Shown: one piece after another, positions 8,392 to 17,500 of the stretch | Position numbering within the stretch: the first letter of the stretch is position 1 | Layout of the letters: every line of letters begins with the position of its first letter | Source of the DNA: DALYLB01 sp964468345 | GTDB taxonomy: Bacteria; Acidobacteriota; Blastocatellia; RBC074 | Direction of reading: 5' to 3' | Assembly: GCA_964468345.1 (NCBI GenBank) | Contig: CAYXVZ010000004.1 | Span: 100,204-164,203 of the forward strand | DNA: 64,000 nt | Made by a program: the position numbers and the translations under genes | Notes under the pieces: model-generated | Seen by the model: the letters and a program-made list of their open reading frames with translations, nothing else | Told to the model about the DNA's origin: nothing | The model's database searches: none

Positions 8392-9618
8392 ATGAGAAAG
8401 CGCTGGACCATCCCGGGAGTCTTCGTTGTCGCACTGATCACTGCCTGCGCACAACCGGTGGTGACCTCGCGCGGCAAAATGCCGCTGCAAGCCGTCAAGG
8501 AGGCGCCCGGCAACAACCTGCAGCGTCATTGCCTCGAAAATTTCCGGTCCGAGATCGATTACTTCCCCGAGAAGATCGGGTTCAATTATTCGACGCAACT
8601 GACGGTTTCATATCACAAGCATTACAAACTCGTGCGGTTCAAACCCGGCGTCGATACGGGCGAACGGCTGGAGTACCTGCTGGTGCAGTGCGGCGCGCCG
8701 CGGCCGGAAGGGTTCGAGCGGGCCGTGACGGTGCAGGTGCCGATCAACAGCTTCGTCACCGAGAATCAATCGGTGCTGACTGCCGCGGTCGATCTGGGAA
8801 TCGAGGACCACATCGTCGGCATCGCATCGACACGGGGCGTAACGCTTCCCACAATCGTCGCGCGCATCGAATCCGGGAAAATCCTCGATATCGGCGGCGG
8901 CACACATTCAACGATTGAACGCATTCTCGAAGCCGATCCGGATGTCTTATTCACTTTTTATTCGGCCTATCCGGACTACAACCAGCATCCGAAGCTCTGG
9001 GAAATGGGCATTCACGCCATCGGACAGGCCGATCACCTGGAATCGCATCCGCTCGGGCGCGCCGAATGGGTGAAGTTCCTGGCCCTGCTCACCAATCAGG
9101 AATCAAAAGCCAATGAAATTTTCGCTTCGATTGAGCGGCAATATCAGGATCTGGCGGCGCGCGCAACGAGCGTCGCGACGCGGCCGAAGGTGCTCTTCGG
9201 CGAAGCCGCCGGCCGCGACACCTGGGAACGGCACGGCGGCCGAAATCACCTTGCGCGCCTGGTGTGGGACGCGGGAGGCGAGTTTTTCTCGAAGGATGCC
9301 ATCGCGGGAAGCTGGGTGCTGAGCAATTTCGAAGAGATGTACGAGCGCGGCGAATCCGCCTCGTTTTGGATCGGCGGCCCGCAGGGCTTTGATGAATTGC
9401 AGGCGTTCAAGGCGTCGAATCTACGCAACGAATGGTTTCGCCCCGTGCGCGAACATCGCGTCTTCACCTATGACAAGGGCAATCAGGGAATGTGGAAATA
9501 TCCGTGGGTCGATCAGGGCATGACCCGACCGCACCAGGCGCTCGCGGATGTTCTGCGAATTCTGCATCCCGAATTGATCGATGCAGCGGAATCCCGCTTC
9601 ATCCGAAAATTGAAATAA
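8392..9618 (+). CDS. periplasmic-binding lipoprotein of a FecB/BtuF-type importer
   Basis: This 408-residue protein starts at the ATG at 8392, preceded by GAGGAGG. It begins with a lipoprotein signal (ALITAC lipobox, Cys about residue 19), so it is anchored at the outer face of the membrane. Residues about 110-400 form a helical-backbone binding fold (class III, PF01497), seen in the switch from an N-lobe with IVGIASTRG and ADPDVLF to a C-lobe with RPKVLFGEAAG. This family delivers cobalamin, haem or ferric siderophores to FecCD/BtuC permeases. The extra 80-90 residues before the domain are unusual. It is followed 5 bp later by its permease. Confidence 0.9.
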   Translation: MRKRWTIPGVFVVALITACAQPVVTSRGKMPLQAVKEAPGNNLQRHCLENFRSEIDYFPEKIGFNYSTQLTVSYHKHYKLVRFKPGVDTGERLEYLLVQCGAPRPEGFERAVTVQVPINSFVTENQSVLTAAVDLGIEDHIVGIASTRGVTLPTIVARIESGKILDIGGGTHSTIERILEADPDVLFTFYSAYPDYNQHPKLWEMGIHAIGQADHLESHPLGRAEWVKFLALLTNQESKANEIFASIERQYQDLAARATSVATRPKVLFGEAAGRDTWERHGGRNHLARLVWDAGGEFFSKDAIAGSWVLSNFEEMYERGESASFWIGGPQGFDELQAFKASNLRNEWFRPVREHRVFTYDKGNQGMWKYPWVDQGMTRPHQALADVLRILHPELIDAAESRFIRKLK

Positions 9619-9623
9619 CCTCT

Positions 9624-10724
9624 ATGACTGACACGATTCTGACGGCCCCCGTGCCGCGGGCAGGCAATGCCGCCACGATCGACCGCCCCCGATCCAATCA
9701 CCTGCTCTGGTACGCGGGGCTGGCCGGATTGCTGACCATCGTCTTTCTGGCCGAAGTGACCATCGGCGCGGTTCGCATTCCCCTGTCCGCCATCTGGCAA
9801 TTGATGATCGGCGGCCAGGTCGAAAAGGAAACCTGGAGCAACATTCTGTTTTCCTTTCGCTTTCCACGCGCGATCAATGCGCTTTTCTCCGGCGCGGCGC
9901 TCGGCGCGTGCGGCCTGTTATTGCAAACGCTCTTTCGCAATCCGCTGGCGGATCCATTCGTGCTGGGCGTGATGTTCGGGTCGCGGCTGGGCGTTGCGGC
10001 GATCGTGGTCGCCTCGGGCCTCGCGGGCAATGCCTTTCTATACAAATTCGGCATCGTGGGCGATATCGGCCTTGCTCTTGCGTCCGCCGCGGGCTCGACG
10101 GCGGTGCTCTTGCTGCTGGCCTCGCTGGCGCGGCGCGTCAGCACGGTGACGCTTCTCATCATCGGCCTGATGCTGGGATATTTGTGCATCGGCCTGATCA
10201 GCGTGCTGCTCCACTTCATCGACGAAACGCAGGCCGCCGCGTTCAAGAACTGGGATGACGGCAGCTTTGCGGGCGCCACGCGGCAGCAGTTGGCGATTCT
10301 GCTGCCCGGCATCGTCGTCGGCCTGTTGACGGCCTCCGCGCTGGTCAAACCGCTCAATGCCCTGCTGCTCGGGGAAAATTATGCGCAATCGCTGGGCTTG
10401 AACGTGGCGAGAATCAAGCGCTGGAGCTTTGGCGCAACCGGCCTGCTGGCGGGCATCGTGACGGCTTATTGCGGGCCGATTGCCTTTCTCGGCATTGTCG
10501 CGGCGCACCTGGGACGCGGCCTTTTCCGCACTTCGGACCATCGCATCCTGATGCCCGGCGTCATGCTGCTTGGCTCCTTGCTGGGGCTTTCGGCGGATTT
10601 GATTACTCATCTGCCGTGGAGCCGCCATTTTCTGCACCTGAATGCCGTCAACGGCCTCATCGGCGCCCCGATCGCAATCTGGTTCCTCTTGCGGCAAAAG
10701 AGCCTGCGATCGATGGAAAGTTAA
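9624..10724 (+). CDS. FecCD/BtuC-family importer permease
   Basis: This 366-residue, multi-helix membrane protein starts at the ATG at 9624, five bases after the binding protein stops. Family hallmarks include RFPRAINALFSGAALGACG, NPLADPFVLG and the C-terminal LGRGLFRTSDHR. Some nine to ten membrane segments can be traced. It forms the channel dimer of an importer for cobalamin, haem or iron-siderophore complexes, working with the lipoprotein upstream and the ATPase downstream. Nothing suggests damage. Substrate cannot be told from sequence alone; no riboswitch or Fur box was recognised upstream of the operon. Confidence 0.92.
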   Translation: MTDTILTAPVPRAGNAATIDRPRSNHLLWYAGLAGLLTIVFLAEVTIGAVRIPLSAIWQLMIGGQVEKETWSNILFSFRFPRAINALFSGAALGACGLLLQTLFRNPLADPFVLGVMFGSRLGVAAIVVASGLAGNAFLYKFGIVGDIGLALASAAGSTAVLLLLASLARRVSTVTLLIIGLMLGYLCIGLISVLLHFIDETQAAAFKNWDDGSFAGATRQQLAILLPGIVVGLLTASALVKPLNALLLGENYAQSLGLNVARIKRWSFGATGLLAGIVTAYCGPIAFLGIVAAHLGRGLFRTSDHRILMPGVMLLGSLLGLSADLITHLPWSRHFLHLNAVNGLIGAPIAIWFLLRQKSLRSMES

Positions 10725-10796
10725 ACGAGATCCGTTCCTCTGCACCGACGCTTCTCGCTCACAGTGAGAACAAAAGGAGAGTCCGAAACAAACGAG

Positions 10797-11834
10797 ATGA
10801 ATACAGCAACGGCTTCGGCAATGAGTCATCCGAGCTCCCTGGAACTGCACGGGCTGAGCATCGGCTATCAACCTTCGCGCAAGGAAGTCGTCATCGTCGC
10901 CCGCAATCTCTCGGCAACGCTGCGGGCCGGCGAGCTTGTCTGCCTGCTCGGACCAAACGGCGCGGGGAAATCCACGCTGATGCGAACCATGGCGGGAATG
11001 CAGAAACCGCTGCAGGGCGAAGTCCTGCTGGATGGAACAAACATCCACCAACTGTCCCCGCAGGAGCTGGCCAAAAAGCTCAGCGTGGTGCTGACCGAAC
11101 GGATCAGCGTGGGAGCGATGACCTCGTATGCGCTGGTTGCGCTCGGCCGCTATCCGCATACGAACTGGGCCGGCACGCTGAATGAGAAAGACCACGCCGT
11201 GATCCAGTGGGCGCTGCGGACCACGGGCGCGAGCGAGTTTGCAAACCGGAATGTCGGCGAATTGAGCGACGGCGAAAGACAGCGCGTTATGGTGGCGCGC
11301 GCCCTGGCGCAAGAACCGCAATTGATGATCCTCGACGAAATCACCGCGTTCCTCGACCTACCTCGCCGCGTCGAAATCATGCGCATGCTTCGGGACCTGG
11401 CGCGCGCGACGCGCCGGGCGATTCTGTTATCGACGCACGATCTGGACCTGGCGCTGCGCTGCGCGGATGCCATCTGGCTGCTGCCCAAAGGCGGCGCGAT
11501 GATAATCGGTGCGCCGGAAGACCTGGTTCTGAACGGCGCTTTCGCGCACGCATTTGCCGGCGAGGGGATCGAGTTCGATTCAGGCATGGGCGCGTTTCGC
11601 ATCGCTCCGCAACATGGCCGCGAGGTTGCGCTGACGGCCGAGGGCGAAGTCCTGCAATGGACCCGACGCGCGCTGGAACGAAATGGATACCGTGTCGTCG
11701 AGGCGGCGCCGGAAGGCGCCTGTCCGATTAATGTCATCGCTCATTCCGGATATTGGGAATTACGGACGGCAGAAGGAAAATCGACGTTCTCTTCGCTGCG
11801 AGAGCTGATGACGTCAATTCTGGAAAGAAATTGA
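10797..11834 (+). CDS. FecE/BtuD-type ATPase with C-terminal extension
   Basis: An ABC ATPase with Walker A GPNGAGKST, signature LSDGERQRV, Walker B LMILDEI and an H-loop LLSTHDLD; it energises the FecCD permease upstream. The start is uncertain. ATG 10797 gives 345 residues; a GTG at 10764 is in frame, and AAGGAG at 10773-10778 is too far from 10797 to decide. After the ATPase core (about residue 255) comes an added 75-90-residue domain with alternating strands and helices, absent from ordinary FecE/BtuD proteins. It may be regulatory. In the aspartate slot after Walker B the residues are DEI rather than DEP, common in this family. Confidence 0.9.
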   Translation: MNTATASAMSHPSSLELHGLSIGYQPSRKEVVIVARNLSATLRAGELVCLLGPNGAGKSTLMRTMAGMQKPLQGEVLLDGTNIHQLSPQELAKKLSVVLTERISVGAMTSYALVALGRYPHTNWAGTLNEKDHAVIQWALRTTGASEFANRNVGELSDGERQRVMVARALAQEPQLMILDEITAFLDLPRRVEIMRMLRDLARATRRAILLSTHDLDLALRCADAIWLLPKGGAMIIGAPEDLVLNGAFAHAFAGEGIEFDSGMGAFRIAPQHGREVALTAEGEVLQWTRRALERNGYRVVEAAPEGACPINVIAHSGYWELRTAEGKSTFSSLRELMTSILERN

Positions 11835-11838
11835 GTAT

Positions 11839-12191
11839 TAGGCCGTTTTTCACTTGACCATATGGGATTTGCCACAGGGTCACAGAGAAACAGAGCAAGG
11901 AGAGAACGCTTTGGAAGCCTTCTCTCCTTGCTCTGCTTCTCTGTGACTCTGTAAAACAAAAGCGCAACTTCTTGTTTTTTGAGCAAGAAATTTTCCCTTT
12001 GGTCCGCAACGTTTTTTCACTTTCCATATCTCATCGCTCATTTCTCATTGGTCATTGATCGGTCCGTGGGCAAACCGATGACCAATGAGAAATGAGCGAT
12101 GAGATATGGAAAGTGAAATCCTTGTTTGGCTGCGGCCACAAGTGCCGCTCTGTGGCCAATCCCATATACTGAACGGCACGCCGATCTAAAC
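11839..12191. repeat. MITE-like palindromic element with nested hairpins
   Basis: Ends are loosely inverted: the left reads GGCCGTTTTTCACTTGACC followed by CATATGGG and GCCACAG; the right end read backward gives AGATCGGCGTGCCGTTC, then TATATGGG and GGCCACAGAG. Inside are two large hairpins. One has 31-nt arms (11875-11905 and 11921-11951, two mismatches) built from CACAGAG-like words. The other has perfect 41-nt arms (12015-12055 and 12078-12118). The same terminal words recur at 49.9 and 53.5-53.9 kb. No protein is encoded; its only mobility evidence is repetition. Confidence 0.6.
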
Positions 12192-12241
12192 AGGTACCCT
12201 TTTCTGTGTACAGAGGAACTGGCAGACGCATTGAAAATTAC
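12192..12241 (+). repeat. right copy of the imperfect direct repeat (partner at 1968)
   Basis: AGGTACCCTTTTCTGTGTA and the following 30 bp match 1968-2017 at about 40 of 47 positions, same orientation. This copy lacks the ascending arm of the terminator hairpin and directly abuts the right end of the palindromic element. It could be an old attachment-site duplicate or a drifted genomic repeat. Confidence 0.5.
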
Positions 12242-12293
12242 ACCAGAGTGTTTTATTGATTCCTGCTATGCAAAATGCTGAATGCAATCTGCC

Positions 12294-13580
12294 CTATGCC
12301 GCGGCAAGGTCCTTGCTTCCTTTCTTCCGGTTCAATGCGAGGTAGTGCTTCATCGCGCGCTCCTTGGCTCGCTGAATCACGGCCCTGGGCCCTTCTTCGC
12401 CCCAGGAACAATCGTTGCGAATGTATTCGATCGTCACCTCGCCCAGGATCGCAGTTCGCCGGTATCGGTAATACCCAAGCCCGGCCGCATTTCCCAGGCC
12501 CGCGATTGCGACGCCCAGCGGCCCCAGCAGAGCAAATGCGCCGACGCTCAATAGCGCCTCCGCGACCGTCACCGCCACAAACTCCGCGCCCAATTCCTGC
12601 GCACAGGCTTTGAGCAGTGAACCGGTAATCTTTCCGGAGGAATTCTTTTCCATGCGCACGCCCATCACGCGGAAAATCGTGTAGACCATGCTCCCGAGCA
12701 CGCCCGGCGTGAGCAACAATTGGGAAAAAGGCAGGAATCCGCCAACAACCGACCCCGCCGCGAATCCGGTGATGACTTTCCGCGCGAGCTTGATCCGGAT
12801 GTCCATGATTTTCTCCCGTACCACGCCTGTGAGCTCATCGGCACGGTTCGCCGGGTCAAGAACATTCATGACCTGACCGAGCGTCCCGGCGTCCTCGTAC
12901 AAACGGTCGAGCAGCTGCGGCAATTGCTGTCGGACCATCGTGTCCGCCGAAGGATCATAAAGCTGCGCGCTGCCATAGACGATATCCCGAGTCGATTTTA
13001 CGAATCTGCCCATCTTCTCCTCGATCCGTCGGCGGACGGTCTCGCGGTCTTCCTTAGGCACGTGATTCATCTTGTCCCACTGGTTGACGAACACCAGCTT
13101 GGGAGTATTGGGAAGCGCCTGGTGAACGAGCTCGAACAGCTTCAACTCCGGTCCATATGGTTCGCCATTGACGACGAAGATATGGCCATGCGCCTTGCGG
13201 GCTTCGGCCAGCGCGACCTCTGCATTGATGTCCTCGCCTAGAATGCCGGGAACATCCACCAGCATCCAGGGTTCCTTTCTGTAATAGCCCGCCTCGGTCG
13301 TCAGATCATTCTGGATGCCGACCCGCGCGATATCGGATTCCATCAGCGCATTGGCGATTGCCGATTTGCCGACCGAGGTCTTGCCGAAAAGCGTCACCCA
13401 GACGAGCCCCGTCTTCAGCCGTTCAAGCAACTCATCGAGTTCGCGGAACTCCTGCTCGATCTCGGCCCTCTCTTTAGGTTTGAGCTTGCTGCCGGTTTCC
13501 TGAACCAGGTCGCGCAGCGCGCCCTGTAACTCAGATTGGATTTCCTGCATTTCCCTGCGAATCTGATCGTGATTGGTCAT
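12294..13580 (-). CDS. membrane-associated GTPase (Era/dynamin-like fold)
   Basis: This 428-residue protein has a P-loop GTPase core at about residues 58-210: G1 GKTSVGKS, G3 DVPG, G4 NQWD, with a threonine-bearing switch (QNDLTTEAG). An acidic coiled N-terminus precedes it. The C-terminal third carries helix-glycine-rich segments (FAAGSVVGGFLPF and LGPLGVAIAGLG) resembling the hydrophobic domain of DUF697/YcjX-like or dynamin-related proteins, implying membrane contact. It lies 10 bp downstream of a second GTPase on the same strand, so the two are probably co-translated and may act as a heteromeric pair. Cellular role unknown; membrane remodelling or stress response is conjecture. Confidence 0.75.
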   Translation of the reverse strand: MTNHDQIRREMQEIQSELQGALRDLVQETGSKLKPKERAEIEQEFRELDELLERLKTGLVWVTLFGKTSVGKSAIANALMESDIARVGIQNDLTTEAGYYRKEPWMLVDVPGILGEDINAEVALAEARKAHGHIFVVNGEPYGPELKLFELVHQALPNTPKLVFVNQWDKMNHVPKEDRETVRRRIEEKMGRFVKSTRDIVYGSAQLYDPSADTMVRQQLPQLLDRLYEDAGTLGQVMNVLDPANRADELTGVVREKIMDIRIKLARKVITGFAAGSVVGGFLPFSQLLLTPGVLGSMVYTIFRVMGVRMEKNSSGKITGSLLKACAQELGAEFVAVTVAEALLSVGAFALLGPLGVAIAGLGNAAGLGYYRYRRTAILGEVTIEYIRNDCSWGEEGPRAVIQRAKERAMKHYLALNRKKGSKDLAAA

Positions 13581-13590
13581 GACTGGTTCC

Positions 13591-14262
13591 TCAAAATGTA
13601 AGATTGTTGTTGCCGAACATGTGAAGCTGAATCAATCGTCGAAGTGAATCGATCTGTGCTGTTTGCCGCTCACCGCATCGAACCGGCGAGGACGCGCCGG
13701 TCACCACGCGGTCCGCGGGAATCCACGAGGCCACCTGCCGGCGCAGCAGCCTCAAATCCTCCGCCCGCATTGCGCTCGACACCGAGGCTTCCTTGATGTC
13801 GTATTTATTGACATACAGCGCCAGCCGCCGGCGCCCTTGCGTTCCGGCCAGCGAGTCCCACCGAGCCTGCTGCTCCGCCAGACCGCCCAGCCAATTCAGT
13901 TCGGGTTGGTAAAGCTGCCCGGTCGAGGTGTAGATCACGAGTTCGCTTTCCCGCACCGCCTGCCAGACCAGTTGATCGAGCGCATCCTCGTCCATCAGGC
14001 CCGGCGTATCCTGCACGCTGTACCCGTCCCGGTATGCGTACTTCACCGGCGTTCGCGTCGTCCCGTGCTCGGCGCCCACCGAACTCGCCGTCCGGCCGAG
14101 CAGCGCATTGAGCGTGCTCGACTTCCCCGCCCCGGTCGCGCCGACGAAGGTGATGAGCTTCGCCGGCGGCGCCTCGGTCGCCACCGCAGCGGGTTCCGTG
14201 CTGATCGCACGGAAGATTCGATAGGCGCCATACGCCAGAAATCCGATCGTTACTGGGTCCAT
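13591..14262 (-). CDS. small GTPase, partner of the adjacent GTPase
   Basis: This 223-residue protein is a compact TRAFAC GTPase: a short hydrophobic N-terminus (IGFLAYGAYRIF), G1 GATGAGKSS about residue 42, switch GTTRTPV, G3 DTPG, G4 NKYD and a short C-terminal helix. It heads a two-gene operon with the larger GTPase immediately downstream. The start ATG at 14262 follows an AGGAAGG-like site. Family resemblance is to YeeP/HSR1-type 50S ribosome-binding GTPases, though nothing here indicates ribosome binding. The N-terminal hydrophobic stretch suggests membrane association. Confidence 0.75.
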   Translation of the reverse strand: MDPVTIGFLAYGAYRIFRAISTEPAAVATEAPPAKLITFVGATGAGKSSTLNALLGRTASSVGAEHGTTRTPVKYAYRDGYSVQDTPGLMDEDALDQLVWQAVRESELVIYTSTGQLYQPELNWLGGLAEQQARWDSLAGTQGRRRLALYVNKYDIKEASVSSAMRAEDLRLLRRQVASWIPADRVVTGASSPVRCGERQTAQIDSLRRLIQLHMFGNNNLTF

Positions 14263-14595
14263 CTTGCCTTCCTCCCGGTTGAGTAATTCTTCCCGCGGCC
14301 CTTTTCTGTCCGCTATTCACCGAGGGCGGATAATCCGCGGCCTGATTACCATGGGGTCCCAATTTTTTTGCGCTTGATTGGCAGTGGTGCTACATTTCCG
14401 CGTCAGCAACGGGGCAGGTTTCCGGTATCTTCAGTCCGCCGGAACCGTCTTCAGTCATTCATCCAGGGGCTTTTTTGTCCGCCGTTCAACACGGGAGAAA
14501 ATTTCCTGCGAACAGCGATTTCACGATGGCTTGGGGTGTGCTGTAAGTTGTCGTGCCTGTCCCTATTTATTTCCCCCAATGTATAAGGTAACAAT
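14263..14595. other. divergent intergenic region, no gene seen
   Basis: The 333 bp between the GTPase pair (minus) and the CHAT gene (plus) must hold both promoters. A short palindrome GCGGATAATCCGC sits near 14324. No confident -35/-10 pair was assigned. Confidence 0.4.
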
Positions 14596-17500
14596 ATGAA
14601 ATCGCATTCCATGGAACCGATCTTCACATTGATCACATCCTTGATCTATACGGTTCTCTTCATAACCAATCTTTCGGCGCAGCCGCCGCAGTTCCCCCTC
14701 CAGTCGAATCCGAAATCGACGACTTCCCTGCAGGGCAAGAATTTCGCATTGAGCGGTGACGGTGGAGGATGGAAGATCCGCCAGGAGACGGACGCCATCC
14801 GGGGGTTCGCCAAAGAACTGATCGCGGCCGCCGACGAGGCATCGCGGGATCGGATTCTGGATTCGCGCCCCGCCCTGCTGCAGCCTTTGCTCATTCAAGA
14901 ACTGAACCGCGGTGCGAGAGAACTCACCAATCAGGGCGAGTATGCGAAGGCGGAGCAGATTCACCTGTTCGCGCGAAAACTCAGCGACCGCATCGGCGAT
15001 AAGGCGGGACTTGCCGGGACGTACCACGGGATCGGCATCATTCATTATTTTCAGAACAGGTATAAGGAGGCGTTGGAGTCATTCCAGCAGCGGCTTCAAA
15101 TCGGAGAGTCAATAAAGGAAAATTCGATCATTGCGCCGGCCCTCAACGACATCGCCACAATTCTGATCTTTCAGGGGGAATACGAGTCGGCGCTTGAGCG
15201 GCTGCGAAAAAGCTACGAACTAAATGAAGCCATGGGCGACCGGGCCGCGATGGCGCGTGCCGTGAATAACATCGGGAACGTGTACGATTACCAGGGGAAA
15301 CCCGATCTGGCGCTTGAAAATTTTCGGAGGAGCCTGGAAATTGCGGAGAGTATTCAGGACAGGGCGGCAAGCGCTAGCGCGCTTAACGGCATTGGGAACA
15401 TTCATATTATCCAGAGCCAGTATCAGGAGGCACTGTCGGCATATCAGCGTGTGCATGATATTCGCCAATCGCTGGGCGACAAACTCGGGATGGCGAAGGC
15501 TCTTTCGAATATCGGTGTGGCATATGATTACCTAAGCCGTTATGACGAAGCGCGGAAAAGTTACGAGCGAAGCCGGGAGATATATGTCGGCCTGCAGAAC
15601 AAAGGAGGAATCGCCGCGACCTCGCTCAACCTCGGAAACCTGCACCTCTATCAAGGCGACCTGGGCGAAGCCATGAAAGCCTATCTGAACGCCCTGGATA
15701 TTTATGGGAACCTGGGTGACAAGCCGAACTACATCAAAGGGCTCATCAATCTCGGAGTCGTACACAACCGCCAGGGTCAGTATGAGCAGGCGGTGGAGGT
15801 TTTGGAGAGGAGTCTTCGCTTCAGCCGGGAGATCGGCGACAAGGATGGGATAGCCTCTTCGCTGAATAACCTCGGCCTGCTTTATGTCCGCGCGGGACAA
15901 CAGCAAAAAGCCCATGACGCATTTCAAGAAAGCCGGAAACTGGCGGAAGGGTTGGGCGATAAACACGCCATTGCCCGGGCAATGGCCAATCTAACGAGCC
16001 TGCTCACCCTTCAGGAACAATATTCCGAAGCGCATACAATGGCACGGCAGACGAGAGAGTTATATGCCTCGATTGGCGACCGCATTGGCGAATCCGTAGC
16101 CCTTAAAACGCATGGGGATGTCTATTTCGCGGAAAAGGAATATGGCCGCGCGATCGAGGCATACAATCAATCAGCGTCGGTGGCCCGGGAACTCGGATAT
16201 CAGGAGTACGTTTATTCGGCGCGCGCCGAATCCGGACGGGCCTATCGGGCACAGGGAGAAATGAAACAGGCACACAGCGCGTTCGAGGAAGCGATCGCGA
16301 TCGCCGAGCAAATGCGGCGTCACGCCGCGGGCAACGAACAGGACCGGCAGGGGGCGTTCGAGCGGAAGGCCTCCGTCTATGCCGACATGGCCGAACTCTT
16401 GAGCACCGAGCAAAAGGCCGGCGAGGCATTGCAATTTGCCGAGCAGGCCAAGGCCCGCGTGCTGGTCGACATCCTGCAGACCGGAAGAAGGAAGGCTTCC
16501 CGCTCGATGAGCCCGCAGGAGCTGGCCCACGAACAAGGTCTTTTGAAAGAACTCGCCTCGACCAATCTTCTGCTCCTGCGGGAGCGGCAGAACCAATCGC
16601 CGAAGCAGGAACGTCTCACCGAACTGGAAGCCCGGCAGGCGAAGGCGCGTGTCGCATTGGACGAGTTCCGAACCCGACTCTTTGCAACGCACCCTGAATT
16701 GAAAGTCCAACGCGGAGAGACGCCGCAACTGTCCATATCCGAACTGCATGCCCTGCTCCCCGATGCGGCCACGGCATTTCTGGAATATGTTTATGTAGAG
16801 GAGAAAGTCCTGCTGTTTGTCGGGACCCGAGGGGCCGATCTATCCAGGCGGGACAAAACGGATGTTCACGTCTTCTCGATCCCCGCGAAGGGACTGGCGG
16901 ACCGAATCACGGCCTTTCAAACCAGTCTGGCGAAGACGTCCCCCGGATTCGCGCAGGATGCCCGCTTGCTCTATGACCTGCTGCTGAAACCCGCGCAGAG
17001 GCTACTGCAGGGAAAAAAATCGATTGTTATCGTTCCCGATGGCGCGTTATGGAACCTTCCCTTCCAGGCCCTGCTCGCGGGGCCTCAACGGTATCTGCTC
17101 GAAGATGTCAGCATTCTATATGCGCCCTCCTTGACATCCCTGCGGGAAATGAATCGAAAGCGCCCCGCGGCGAAATCGACCGCGGCGCCGACGCTGCTGG
17201 CCATTGGGAATCCTGCAATGAGGTTCTCGCCAGCCCTCAAACCGATGAGCGCCACTCGCGGCAGCATGCTCGAACCGTTGCCAATGGCTGAAAAGGAAGT
17301 GCAGGCGCTTACGGGCATCTATGGCCCCGAGCAGAGCAACGTATTGATCGGCGCTCAGGCGCGTGAAGGCCGGTTCAAGGCCGAAGCCGGAAAGTATTCA
17401 GTCCTGCATCTGGCCACGCACGGCCTCCTCAATGATCGCAGTCCGATGTACTCGCAGCTCCTGCTTTCGCAAACCGGCGATGACGAATCGCAGGATGGCC

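Noticed and set aside
10038..11321. 427-codon minus-strand open frame
   Set aside because: Antisense to the FecCD permease and its ATPase; composition is that of a shadow frame.
11839..12191. CRISPR array
   Set aside because: Repeats are inverted words within hairpins, not regularly spaced direct repeats with unique spacers; no cas gene is present.
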